A stretch of DNA of 64,000 nt from Neocallimastix lanati (nom. inval.) (taxonomy: Eukaryota > Neocallimastigomycota > Neocallimastigomycetes > Neocallimastigales > Neocallimastigaceae): assembly GCA_016946835.1 (NCBI GenBank), contig JACVTC010000006.1, positions 920,001-984,000 on the forward strand, written 5' to 3'. Shown here one piece after another: positions 26,967 to 41,200 of the stretch. Below the pieces are notes generated by a model that was not told the DNA's origin, searched no databases, and was given only the letters and a program-made list of their open reading frames with translations. Each line of letters begins with the position of its first letter. Position 1 is the first letter of the stretch. Made by a program: the position numbers and the translations under genes.

Positions 26967-28349
26967 ACTGGGAAAAAAAATTTTTTTTTTTTCCTTTTCT
27001 TTTTCTTTCCTTTTTCCTTTTTGAATTTAGCATTAATGTAGTATCCAACTCAGACCAAGGATTAGGACCTATATATAGATATATATATATATTTTTTTTA
27101 AAAAAAAATAAAATTACATGATTTCATTATTGTTTCATAAAAGACTAAAATAATTTAATTTTTTCATATGATTCTATTATTTTTCCTTAAATAAAGTTTG
27201 AGTAAATCTAAAATGAGGTAAAAAACGAAATATCAAAATATCAAAAAAAAAACTACCGGGAGAAATTTTTTTAAGGTTTAATGAATTTAAATTGTAGGGT
27301 GATCAATGGAAAGATGATTGAACAACTGGAACTATACTTTAAAGTAGGTAAAAAAAAAAAAAATCCTTTGATTCGTCCTATTTATTTCTATGTTTAAAAA
27401 TTTAGTTATTATTATTATTATTATTATTATTATTTTATTATTTATGTATTAATTTATTTATAATTGCTTTATTTAAAAAAAAATAATAATAAAATAATTC
27501 GCTAATTATAATAAACTTTTACCAACTGTGAAAGTTAAGAAAAAACAATCGGGAAAAAAAGAATTCATTATAAATATGATTCATCATTAAAAAAGTTTAA
27601 TTTTTTATAATTATATTGATAATACATTTTATATCACTTTACAATTTCATTTCAATTTTATGATATAAAACGTAAATAAAAACTTTAATTATTAATAAAT
27701 TATTTTATTAATAATTACATAAAAATAAATTAATAAATCATTTGCAAATTCGTGACAGAAATAAAACGTGATCGAAAATAACGTGATAAAATTAAAATTA
27801 TGTAAAGACATAAAATTATGAAAGAACATAAAAATTAATGTAAACATAAAATTTATTACATAAATTTTATGTTATGTTAAAATTGAAATAATTTATAAAT
27901 TTCTTTTTATTATTTTTATTATTTTTATATTTAATATTTTATTTTATTATATTTTTAATTATTTTTAATAATTATTATTTTATATTAATATTTTATTAAT
28001 TATAATAAATTTATATTTTTATTAATATTTTATGAATATTTTATATTTTATTTTATACTTTTATATTAAATACTTTAAATACTTAATAGTTACTCTAAGA
28101 GAATTAATTAATTAAATAGTTTATTATGAATTTCAAATATAAAAACAAGAATAATTCTTTATAATTATTCTTTGCAGCACAATTTTATGCCAAATTTATA
28201 TTATAATTATTTTATATTTTCAAGATAAATATTAAATACATGTATTAATTAATTTTATAATTATTTTTAAATAATAAATAAATTTCATAATTAAATAACA
28301 ATTTTATAAAACTTCTCCCAACAAGAGAACTTGAACCAAAGGCGTACTT

Positions 28350-28560
28350 TATCATTTATTTCATTTCAATTTTATTTCATTTCATTTTATTTCATTTCAT
28401 TTTATTTCATTTCATTTTATTTCATTTCATTTTATTTCATTTAATTTAATTTAATCTATCTAATTTCATTTAATTTAATTTAATTTCATTTAATTTCATT
28501 TCATTTCATTTCATTTAATTTAATCTATTTTATTTAATTTAATTTAATTTAATCTATTTT
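28350..28560. repeat. ATTTC/ATTTT/ATTTA pentamer tract
   Basis: Imperfect tandem of TTTCA, TTTTA and TTTAA pentamers. Confidence 0.85.
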
Positions 28561-31126
28561 AATATCTTTAATTATGTTATTTATTAGTAATTTGAATTAA
28601 ATTTAATATTATATTTATTTTTTTACATTTTATTTATTTTTTTATTTATTATGTATATTTTATATTTATTATATATATATTTATTATACATACATAATCA
28701 TTTATTATTATTTATATTTTTTTAAGTTTTAAAGTTTTTAAATTGATATATTTTGAATTAAAAAAAGAAATAAATATATATTTTTTAGCCAAAGTTTAAT
28801 AAATTATTGTACCACCAATGAAACGAATTACCATAGAATTTAAAGTTTGAATGCTTAAACAAAAAATTACCAATAATAGAAATTCCTTAAACTTTATTTT
28901 ATAATAATTTAAAGTTTATTATTTAATTTTTTTTTATTTTTATTTTTTGGGTGATTCATCTTTTTTTATTTATTTATTTCATCTATTTATTTACTTATGT
29001 ATTTATTATTTTATCTATTTATTCCTTTATTAATTTATTATTCTTTTATTTATTTATTTATTACATATTCATTTTTTATGAGTAATTCAATAGTAAATAA
29101 TGAAATATTGAATATATTTCCTTTTTAAAATTGTATAATAAATATTATCGATTAATATAATATTAAATAAATATGATCATATAATATTAAATAGTATTGT
29201 CTATTTATTTATTAATAATTATTACTATTCTACAAATAAATTAAATAAAATAAATGAATAAATAAATAATTATCTATTAAATAAATGAATTAAATCCAAT
29301 ATAATGATGTAATATAATAAATTTTATTAATTGATTTATTAATATATAAGAAAAATCATCAGTTTTTTTTTTTTTTTTAATTTTGTTTTAAATATTTTAT
29401 AGAATTGTCAAAAACAAAAAAAAAAAAAAATTCTTTTTTTCCTTTCCTTATTGTATAAATACATGAATTTTAAAAAATAAAAAATTGGAATAAAAGTAAA
29501 GTGGACATATGTCTTTTTAATTCATAGAGAAATCGAATTAGGAATAGAATAAAATTATGAGAATATAAAAACTAACTGGCTCATTAAAAAAAAAAAAAAA
29601 AAAAAAAGGAAAAGGTTTAATATCTTATAGAGATTATATTGATATAGAATATAAAATTTATATATTTATATATGTATCTTTATTAGTTAAAATAAAAGGT
29701 TAGGATAAGTCTTGTACAACCAAGTTCTTTTCCTCGTTTTTAATTTTAATTTTAATTATGGAAAAAAAAAAAGTGTGCTACTACCACTGGAACGTGTGAC
29801 TTGTACGTGGTAGTCGAGGAATATACTACAAAAAACAGATATTTATATATAGATAGATAGGTAAATGAAGATTTATTTATTTATTTATTTATACGTATTT
29901 ATTTATTTTTATATTCATATATTTATTTATTTATATGTATTTATTTATTATTTATTTATTTATATGTATTTATTTATTTATATATATATATTTATTATTA
30001 TTTTTTAATATTATATATTATCATATATTATTTATTATTATATTATTTATTATATGATTTATTATGATATGATTCATTATATTAATTTACTATATTATGT
30101 ATTTTATACAATTTTTATATTATATTATATGTATATATATATATATATATTTTTTTTTTTTTGAACATTCTATGACGTAACAATGACTCGTTTTTTTTGT
30201 TGTATTTTTTTTTATATTTTTTTTTCACGAATTTTTCTTTTTTTTTTTTTTTTTATTCCTTTTCTTCTCTCTTCTCTTATTCTTTATTTTGTTTAATTAC
30301 ATATTATTTAATTTTTTATATAATTATATTTTATTTCATTCTCTCTCTATATATAAGTAGAAATCTTTATTGTTAATTTTTTTTTTTATGTTTTAATTTC
30401 ATAATATCAATATATATAAAACTATAGTATAAACACCTCTAGAATAATATGAATTACTGGATGTGAATATATTTATTGTATAATAATGATGTATATTAAA
30501 AATAAAATATGTAAAAAATTTTTTTATATATATTAAATAATAATATTTGTTATATGTTGATATCAATTATTTAAAATATATAAATATTTAATTATTTAAT
30601 ACAAATAAAAAAAAAATATGAATGCTTATAAATATGCATTTAATTAAAATATTCTTATTATTCTTATTCTTCCTATTAACTCTAATATTTTGTTGCTTTT
30701 TTTTTTTTTTTTTTTTTTTTTTTCATACAATAAAAAATAAACACCAGAGATGATAGTCAATGTATTCAATCCTTTGATTAAGTTAAGGTATATCCTAGTA
30801 AATAAGATATTGATTAATGAAATCTTCAATTAATTTTTAGAGGAATTCTTGTATTTTTTTTTTTTAATTGGAATAAGATGTTATTCATCTTTGTAAAACT
30901 TTTATTTTATTTATTTATTTATTTATTTTTTTTTTACATTTAAATAGATATAAATTTAAATATATATATTTATATATATTTTTTTTATTGTATAGTAATT
31001 TTGTTATTTAAAGGATGATGACAATAACAAATTAACTATTAGAATGAGTTGACTTTGAGTTGAATTTTTTTTTTTTATTTACTTTTTATAGTTTAATTCA
31101 ATACAAATTAAATTTAATAAGTTGAA

Positions 31127-32310
31127 TAATAAATAATAAATAATAAATAATAAATAATAAATAATAAATAATAAATAATAAATAATAAATAATAAATAAT
31201 AAATAATAAATATTAAATAATAAATAATAAATAATAAATAATAAATAATAAATAATAAATAATAAATAATAAATAATAAATAATAAATAATAAATAATGA
31301 ATAATAAATAATAAATAATAAATAATAAATAATAAATAATAACAGGAGTATTTATTAATAAATAATAAATAATAAATAATATATAATAACAAGAGTATTT
31401 ATTAATAAATAATAAATAATAAATAATAAATAATAAATAATAAATAATAAATAATAAATAATAAATAATAAATAATAAATAATAAATAATAAATAATAAA
31501 TAATAAATAATAAATAATAAATAATAAATAATAAATAATAAATAATAAATAATAAATAATAAATAATAAATAATAAATAATAAATAATAAATAATAAATA
31601 ATAAATAATAAATAATAAATAATAAATAATAAATAATAAATAATAAATAATATATAATATATAATAACAGGAGTATTTATTAATAAATAATAAATAATAA
31701 ATAATATATAATAACAAGAGTATTTATTAATAAATAATAAATAATAAATAATATATAATAACAAGAGTATTTATTAATAAATAATAAATAATAAATAATA
31801 TATAATAACAAGAGTATTTATTAATAAATAATAAATAATAAATAATAAATAATAAATAATAAATAATAAATAATAAATAATAAATAATAAATAATAAATA
31901 ATAAATAATAAATAATACATAATAAATAATATAAATAATAAATAATAAATAATATATAATAAAAAGAGTATTTATTAATAAATAATAAATAATAAATAAT
32001 AAATAATATATAATAACAAGAGTATTTATTAATAAATAATAAATAATAAATAATATATAATAACAAGAGTATTTATTAATAAATAATAAATAATAAATAA
32101 TAAATAATAAATAATAAATAATAAATAATAAATAATAAATAATAAATAATAAATAATACATAATAAATAATATAAATAATAAATAATAAATAATATATAA
32201 TAAAAAGAGTATTTATTAATAAATAATAAATAATAAATAATATATAATAACAAGAGTATTTATTAATAAATAATAAATAATAAATAATAAATAATAAATA
32301 ATAAATATTA
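31127..32310. repeat. TAAATAA heptamer satellite with palindromic spacers
   Basis: Second and longest array: runs of TAAATAA divided by about eleven spacers of the form ATAACAAGAGTATTTATTAA. Higher-order repetition is visible: blocks of about 47 bp and a longer block repeated at about 31820-31985 and 32070-32230. The ORFs of LLFIIYY repeats come from the 21-nt frame period. Confidence 0.92.
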
Positions 32311-32905
32311 GTAATTCATCTATATTAAAAATATATATATATAAAGAAATAGTGGAATAATATATATTAGTTGTTATATATATTCCATGTATAGTACTAT
32401 ATGTATTATTTGAAATATTATAATATATGATTTCTATATGCAAAATAAAAAAATGATTTAAATATTTAATAATTTTTAGACCAATAATATTTGTGCTAGA
32501 ATGGTTTTCTTATAAGTAAATAAATTAAAATCAAAAAAAAATTTAAACAGAATTAAGTAGTAATTAATAAAATATTTAATGTTTCTATAGTATTATATGG
32601 TAAATATATTGCAATATATAAATTCAATAAATAACAATTAATTGTACTATATTATATGTAATTTAAAGCATAAAGCATTCGAATGTTTTAAACAAATTAA
32701 AAATTTAATATAAAATTAGTAGAAATAAAGAAATCATGAAATAAAAATAGAATGAAAGAAAAAAAAAAATTAATTACAATTTTATATGTTTTAGCATTGT
32801 GTTCATTTGAAAACTAACAAATACAAACAATGAATAATAAATAAATCATAATAAATAAATTATAAATCATAATAAATAAATCATAATAAATAATATATAA
32901 TAAAA

Positions 32906-33065
32906 AGAGTATTAATAAATAATAAATAATAAATAATAAATAATAAAAAGAGTATTTATTAATAAATAATAAATAATAAATAATAAAAAGAGTATTTATT
33001 AATAAATAATAAATGATAAATAATAAAAAGAGTATTTATTATTAAATAATCAATAATCAATAATC
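32906..33065. repeat. Small TAAATAA satellite block
   Basis: Four spacers AAAAGAGTATTTATTAATAA, about 40 bp apart, between short TAAATAA runs; ends in CAATAAT variants. Confidence 0.85.
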
Positions 33066-33721
33066 AATAATCAATAATAAATAATAGTTTTAATATTCAT
33101 ATAATAATATAAATTTATTAAATTTTTAAAAAATAATATATATAAATATATAATAAATAGACTAATTTATATAATAAATATAATCAATACTATATAAATA
33201 ATATATTAATAATAAACTTCTCTAAATAAATAAATAAATATATAGAAAAGTAAATAGATGGATCAATAAATATTAAATAAATTTATTAATTTTTATATAA
33301 ATTGCTTTAATCATTTTAACATATTATGAATCATCATTAATTTATTTATTTATTTATTAGTTAATCTGTTCATTTACTTTTAGCATAATTATTTTTTTTT
33401 AAATAAAATTTAATAAAATAATTAGCAATAAATATAATTTATTACCATTTTTAATTAATTTATGCTTTTTTAATTATTAATCCTAAAATTTTAATCAATA
33501 TCTATTTTCTTTTTAATTTAATTATTTTTTTTTTTTTTTTTAAATTTTTTTTTCCTTTTCCCTTTTCTATTTTATATTCATTTTGTATTTATCTTTTTTT
33601 TTTTTTTTTTTTTTTAATAAACGACCTTTTTTTTCTTACTTTTGAAGAATACATGGAAAAGAAATTAAATAAAAGATAATAACTTATAGAAAGAAAATAT
33701 TTTATATACTTTACTAAAAGA

Positions 33722-33752
<31 letters not shown>

Positions 33753-35252
33753 TATATATTTATATTTTTTTATTATTAACATAACAAATAAAATTTCTTT
33801 CTAATGATACAATTATAAAAAAAAAAAAAAATCTAAGCAATAGTTATTTGAATTTTAATTATATACTTATTAATTTAATGTGTAATATTACAGACTTTAT
33901 GTATTGAATAACTTTTATTGCTTAAGGCTATTTTCTTTTCTTTTCCTTCCTTTTTTTTTTTTTTTTTTTTTTTTTCAATTAACTATCTATGTTATACATT
34001 TATTTATTATTTTTTATTTTTTATAAAAAAAAAAAAAAAAAGTAAAAAAGTAGTACTTTTATTTTATTATTATTCAATAAAAGGAAGAAAATAATTAATT
34101 AATAAAAAAACGAGAAAAAATAATAAAATCTAATAAATAATACTAATAACAATAATAACCAAAGAAAAATAAAATATACAAAAAAAAAAAGAAAAAAAAA
34201 AAAAAGCAAAAAACAAAAAGCAAAAAGCAAAAAGTAAAAGGAAAAAAAAAAAAATTAACAAAAAATACCAAAACAAAACAAAACAAAACTAAAAAAAAAA
34301 AAAAAAAAAAGAAAGAAGAAAAAAAAGTTTATCTGTTATTTTAATATATATATATATTTTACTATATTTTATTTTTGATTATAAATAATATATATAAATA
34401 TAAGAAGCTTATAAATAAAAAGTAATTATTCTACTTTTTTTTTTTTTTTTATTTTTGTTATTATTGAAAACGATACAAGATAATATATATTTTTATATTT
34501 TAAAATAAATAAATGAAAAAAAAAAAACGAAACGAAAAACTTTTTGTATATAATAATAAACAACAATAAAATTTGAACAAAGTATTGAATTAGAAAGAAT
34601 AACATAAATTTTAATCTTATATATAACATCTATATATAAATACAAGATATAAAATAAATAAACCAACAACAATCAAATATTATAACTTTAATAGTATTTT
34701 AATTAAAAAATAAATAAATAAAAGCATTAGTTTAGTCTTTAAACATAAATAAAAAATTTTTGTGTTTATTATATTTATATTTCAAAAATTAATAATATGT
34801 TTTAATGGTCTATCACTATTCTAACTTTATGTATTTATATAATTTTTATATAGAGCTTTGTATTCACTCGTTATATGTTAATATTTTTAATAAGCAAAAA
34901 AAAAAAAAAAAGAAATAAAACTCTGTAAATTTAATAAAATATTTTGTATAAATAAAAAAACCAAATTTAATAAATATCAAAATAAAGCTATAATTATTAT
35001 CAAGGATAACAGCAAATAAACTGATAGATTAATAATTTTGTTTTATCTATCTTTCTTTTAGAAATATTTTTTTTTTAAAAAAAAAACAAACTCTATTATA
35101 AAATAATATCTAAAACAAGAACAAAGACAAAAATTTTATATATTTACATATAATTATAACTATATAACTGAAAATATAAAATAAATAAATAAATAAATAA
35201 ATAAATAAATATCAACATTCATTATTTTATTAAATAATTTAAGTTTGTCAAA

Positions 35253-38200
35253 ATGTTACAAGGAACAAGTTCTATTGAAGTTTATAATATTTTAAGGTAT
35301 AAAAATAATTATTTTATTTAATATTTGAATTTAAATATATTTATTTAATCCCAACTATAAACTTTTATTTTATTATCAATAGTTATATAATTAATATTTA
35401 TCAAAAATTAATATTGTTTATAGAATTTTTATTTATCAAAAAAAAAAAAAAAAAAAAAAAAGATAATGTTGTTATTGGCTAAATAAAATTAATATTTACC
35501 AAACAATTGATATTACTATTTGTTTAGAATTAATATTTACAAAAAAATTTATATTGTTAATCTTTTAGAGTTAATTATTTATCAAAAATTAATATCGTTA
35601 TTAGTTTAGAATAATATTTACCAAAAAATTCATTTTATTAATAATTTAGAATCGATAGTATATAATTAAAAGTATCAAAAAAAATTTTTTTATATTAATT
35701 TTTTTTTTATAATTAAAAAAAATTTATTTTAAATATAATATTATATATATAAATATTTTTATCTTTTAATGAAAATATTATAAGAAAATTACGTGAAATT
35801 GGTGAAAGAATAGAAAATACTATTGATACTGTGATTATTGATAAATGCCAAATAAATAGATTATGGAATAGGTTAAATCTATTTTTAAAAGAATTTGAAG
35901 ATGTTCAATCAGAAAATAGTGGAAACATATCAAATAGTTGTTTCAAAGAAGTAAAAAGATTATTTTTACAAATAGAAAGTCATATTAAAAGCTACAAGAA
36001 ATATGGTCCATTTAAAAAATTAATTTCGAATAATGAATTGGAAAAAACATTTGATAATTATAATTCACAGTTAGTCTATTATAGTTTACAATTAGGATTA
36101 AGAAATTTACCTTACCTAAATAATTCAGTTCGTGATATGGAAGATCAGGATGATAAAGAGGAAGATAATGAACATTTTAATTCTACATTAAATTCTGCAA
36201 TGGCAACTGATGATCTTCTACTCTCATTTTTAGGATGTGTTACTGATCGAGAAATGATTATTGAAGCTATTTCTACCTTAGAAGATATTATTAATGAAGG
36301 TATTATTAAATCAGATATTCAATCTTACCAACCCTTACCCAATGGTGACGATGGGGATCGTAAATTAGTGTATATTCAATCGAATTCTAAAGAAATAATT
36401 TCAATTACACGTAATTATAAAAAACCTATAATGAATCGAAAAAAATATGCTAATATTGATAACATCGTTTATGTATGTGAATATCTTAAGAAGAAGGCCG
36501 AAGGTTTATCAATTGAATCAAAAAATTGGCAAATTGCTAGTTGGGATATTGAAATTTGGGAAAAACTATCGGTAGGTCCTTTCTCTAAGATTTATAAAGG
36601 TTTTTGGTTAGGTAATGATGTTGCTGTTAAGGAAATGTCTTATCAAATTAATCGTGTTCGTATCCGTAAGGAATTTTACAAGGATGTAAAAATGTGGTTT
36701 AATTTAAGTCACCCTAATGTTCTTTCCTTATATGGGGCCAATATTCTTGGGGATTATCCATTGGTAGTTATACCGTTGATGAAAAATGGAAATTTAATTG
36801 ATTACATTGAAGGTAAGGAAAGGTTATCTCTTCTTAAATTAATAGAAATTTTAATTGGTGTTAGTTCTGGTATGGAATATTTACATGCTAAAAATGTGGT
36901 TCATGGAGATTTAATGGCGAGAAATATTCTTTTAGATGAACATTTACAGCCACATATTTGCGATTTCGGTTTTAGTAAGTGTAGAGCCGACGTGGATCAT
37001 CACTCTAAATTGAAACGTTTAGATTCGTTACGTTGGACTGCTAATGAAGTTCATGAAAGTTTTATCTACACTAAAAAATCTGATGTGTATAGTTTTGCTA
37101 TGCTTTGCTATGAACTTTTCACCTGGGGTGCTGTTCCATTCCAAAATTTATCGGAACGTTTTCTTTCAGAAGCCGTTATTGCTGGAAAACGTCCAGAATA
37201 TCCCGAAGGTTGTCCAATGGCCATATGGAGGTTAATGGAACAGATGTGGAATGGGAACCCAGAGGCTCGTCCAGATTTCAGTGATATTACTCGTTATCTA
37301 TATCATTTTAAGACTGAATTAAAACGCCAAGCCTTACAGGATAAGGACAGCATTTCAGAAGGGAGAGTTCCATCAAATGAAGAATTAAATGAACCTCATT
37401 ATCCAGTTTATATGGAGGATAATACTGCTAGTCCAGCATTATCCAATGACTATATTGATAACAACAGTAGTAATCCTAGTGTCGACTCTCCTCTCTATCT
37501 TAATAACAATAATCCTAATGTCGACTCTTCTCCGCTTTATCTCAGTAACAATGATCATCCTAGTGTCGATTCTTCTTCCTATCTCAATAATAGTCATCCA
37601 ACTGTCGATACTACTTCCTATTTTAATACCAATCATCCAAATGTAGATTATCCTAATAGCGGATCAGATAACTACAGTCCACGAGTTTATCAGTTTAGTC
37701 CGGGACGTTCACCACATCTCATATCAGGAATGGAGGATGTTTCAGGATCTGGTTCAGGAACAGGATCTATTGAATTGAATTCCTCAGTAAGTCAAAATAT
37801 GTCACACTCTTCCAAATATCCTTCTATGCATAACGATGCTACGCTGTTGAAGTCGAATGTGACTTCGCCATCAAAGTCTATTGCAATTCCCTATATCAAG
37901 AATCCTCAAGGTCGTCCAGTGGTTATTGGAAGTCACAAAGCTCAAGGTAGCGGTCGTAGTTATAGCCACAGTCATTCTCATTCTCTTAGTGGTAGCTTTA
38001 GCTATAATGGTCATTCAGTTTATCCACATTCACCATCCAATTCTAGTAGTAATATAGTTATGTCTATTCCGGTTGGAATGCATCCAGTACAATTTACTTC
38101 AGAAATGCTACCAGAACGTCTTTCCTCCATGCAAATACATAGTAGTTCCGTAAAGAATGGTAAGGTTAAACCGATCAATGTAGTGCAAAGTAATTATCGC

Positions 38201-41200
38201 CAAAGAAATAATTCTTCTTCTTCGGCAACGACGGTCGGTCCTTCCTCTTCTTCTCTTACCACTTCTCAAGCTTCTCCAAACATCTTAAGTCCAAGAGGTG
38301 GAGTTGGTAGTAGTAATGATAATGGTAATGGTAACGATAATGGTAACAATAATGGTAATAGTAATGGTAATTTGAAATCTTCAAACAGTATCTATCGCTT
38401 ATCAAATGGGGGAAATAGTATTACTAATTTAAAGAGAGTAACTTCCACAAATCATCACTATCATCATAATCCGGAAGAGGATGAAATTGATTCAAGTATG
38501 GTCTTCACTCCAACTAGAAATGGTTATCTCTCTCAATCAGCTTATGATTTTGCCTTTAAGGAATTAGAGGAAGAAATGTATCCACAAAAAATGTACCTTA
38601 CTCGTACGAAAGGTGAAGAAATTGATCAAGAAAATTGGAATGAATTTTCCCTTTCTGATGAAGATGACTATGCTGGTCATTATATTGAAAATTATTTTGA
38701 TGATGATTACGTTGATATATACTCACAACCCAACTTCAATGAAATTAATGATAGTTATAGACATCGTATTCAAAAGATTTTTGAAAATGACATTGAACTT
38801 TCTTCCATCTATGAAAATGAAAATGATGAACTCTATCAATATAGATATATGGTAGATGATAATATGCTCAAGGGAATGACAAGTAATTCTTCTGGTAATA
38901 ACTATGCCTCCTATGGTACTACTTCCAGTTATAATAAGAGAAGATCTAGTCAAGGTCTAACCATTGATACAACAAGGAAATCACGTTCTTATTCACGTTC
39001 TCATGCTACTGCTAACCCTTTGAGTAGTGGTAATGGAAATGATAATGGTCATGGTATTAGTGATCATCGATCTCGTTCTCGTTCTCATTCTAGATCTAGA
39101 ACACGTTCTAAATCTAATAATAGTTTTAGTAAACCTAAATATTCTTTTATGGACATGGAATCGTTTGATGGAACTCCAGGTATGTCTGCTGCGACTCCAA
39201 CCTCAATGAATACTCCATTAAGTCAACGTAAACTTTCCATAGGACCAAGACTTTCATTCTCAGATAATAAAACTCATGATAATGATAATGACAATAATAA
39301 TAATGATAATGATAATAGTAATGTTAATAATAATGGTAATGGCAATGTTCTTTATCAAGATCATCGTCGAAATCAAAGTCAAGGTCAAAATCAAAATCAT
39401 GGAGTTGATCATCGTCGAAGTCAAAGTCAAGGCCAAAATCAAAATCATGGAGTTGATCATCGTCGAAGTCAAAGCCAAGGTCAAAGTCAAAATCAAAATC
39501 AAGGAGTTGATCATCGTCGAAGTCAAAGCCAAGGTCAAAGTCAAAATCAAAATCAAGGAGTTGATCATCGTCGAAGTCAAGGTCAATATTATAAAAGTCA
39601 AGAATCTCAACCTTATCAAACACCACCTGCTTCAAGACCTCATTCACCTTATATCTACGGTGATGATATTGATGATGATATGAAAGGGGAAGATAGTACA
39701 GAGAATTATAGTAAAGGTAAAGCAAATCTTAGTATTGATACTAGTAATTTATTACACTCTATGATAAATAGTATGAGCCTTCATGAAGAAGGAGTTAAGG
39801 AAGATCAAGATAATTCGGGTAATTCCTATTCAGTTCCTTGTATTTCCGATCGTACAGAAGGTGTTTATCGTTGTGATATAAGGAAAGATATTACTTTTAG
39901 TTTTATGGATGATGATGATTTATCTGTTTATTATCCAAAGGAAGAATATTGTCTTTCTAAGTTAACTTTCCCAGGTATTAATCCTGAAGCAATTCAACCT
40001 CCAACTTTTAAAACAGATTTCATTCAACAAATTTGTATGGAAGTTCCAACTGAACCAATAGAAAAGAAGGATTTCGCAAGAGAAATGCTTCTCAATATTT
40101 ATATGAATGAATTTAAGGTACGATTTGGTGAATTTAAATTTGAGGAAGTAATTAAAAAGAATCGTATTGAATTTAATACCTATGGATTCAGTGATTGGTC
40201 GTATAAACGTTCTGCATATAAGGTTTTAATTGATATCATAAAATATACTCATATTAAGCATTTATTTATTCGTAATTGTCGATTTGGTGATCCAGCTATT
40301 GTTGCCTTAGCAAATGCTTTAATATTTAATGATGAATTTACCATTATTGATATTACCTTCTGTTCTAAACGTTCTCGTCCACCACAAGAAAATAATATTA
40401 TGGATATTATTCGTTATGATGCCTCTAATCTAGATCCAAAATGGGTATTGAATACTAATGTAACGGCTAAATCGGGTCAACTCTTTGCTAATCTTGTACA
40501 ACAAAGTAAGAATTTAAAGGCAATTCACTTAAGAAATGCAGCTTTTGGTGATGATTGTGCTATCATGATGGCTAATGCTCTTCAACATAATAAAAATATT
40601 GAAGATTTTGAATTAACTAATTGTGAAGTTCATGAATCTGGTGCAGTAGCCTTTGCTGAAGCTCTTAAAACTAATAAAATACTTTTACGTCTTATACTTC
40701 AACAAAATCCAATTGAAGATAAGGGAGCTATTGCTATTTCTTCTGCTTTACGTAAAAATAAAACGTTGAAATATTTATTGCTTCAAAAATGTGGCCTTAC
40801 CTCTAAATCTATGTCCTCCTTCACCCTAACTTTTCTTAACAATTTAGGCTTAGAATTAATAAAGTAGAGTATTATTTATATTTATATTATAATTTTTATT
40901 TCATTTTTTATTTTATTTTATTTTATTTTATTTTATTTTATTTTTTTTATTTTTAAATTTATAATTTATTTATTTATATTTTATTTATTAATTAATTTAT
41001 TTAATTTTTTATTTTTATTTTTATTTTTTTATTTTTATTTTTTATTTTTATTTTTAATTTTATTTTTTTAATTTTATTTTTTATATTTATTTAATAATAT
41101 ATTGAATATATGTATTTTTTTTTTTTTTTTCTTTTTAAATCTTATTAATTAATTCTTTAGGTTCAGTAGTAATGGTATTGGTAATGAAGGTGCAAAAGCA

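Larger units (their letters stand above)
24427..35252. other. 10.8-kb region without a supported gene
   Basis: AAT/ATT arrays, poly-A/T runs, (AT)n and satellites throughout. Notable spots: 50-bp minisatellite (25761-26060), AAT array (about 25518-25590), ATTTC/ATTTT pentamer-like tracts (28350-28560), a less AT-rich island with an inverted repeat (29765-29835), TAAATAA satellites (31127-32310, 32906-33065). TGACGTAA and TGACTC, both bZIP-type sites, lie 8 bp apart near 30172, without a gene nearby. From about 34 kb on is the presumed promoter region of the kinase gene. ORFs here are all low complexity. Confidence 0.6.

Noticed and set aside
28310-28350. tRNA 3'-half-like sequence on minus (GGTTCAAGTTC with TTGTTGGGAG)
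   Set aside because: No 5' half, and the T-stem does not pair; at most a tRNA or SINE relic.
31355-32443. Several overlapping ORFs of LLFIIYY repeats
   Set aside because: Artefact of a 7-bp satellite unit, which repeats its frame every 21 nt and lacks stops on one strand.
35831-35833. GTG start for the kinase protein
   Set aside because: A nuclear fungal gene should start at ATG; splicing from the ATG at 35253 extends the helical domain in frame.
39260-39725. Several ORFs in other frames over the kinase linker
   Set aside because: Shadows of the DHRRSQSQGQ repeats.
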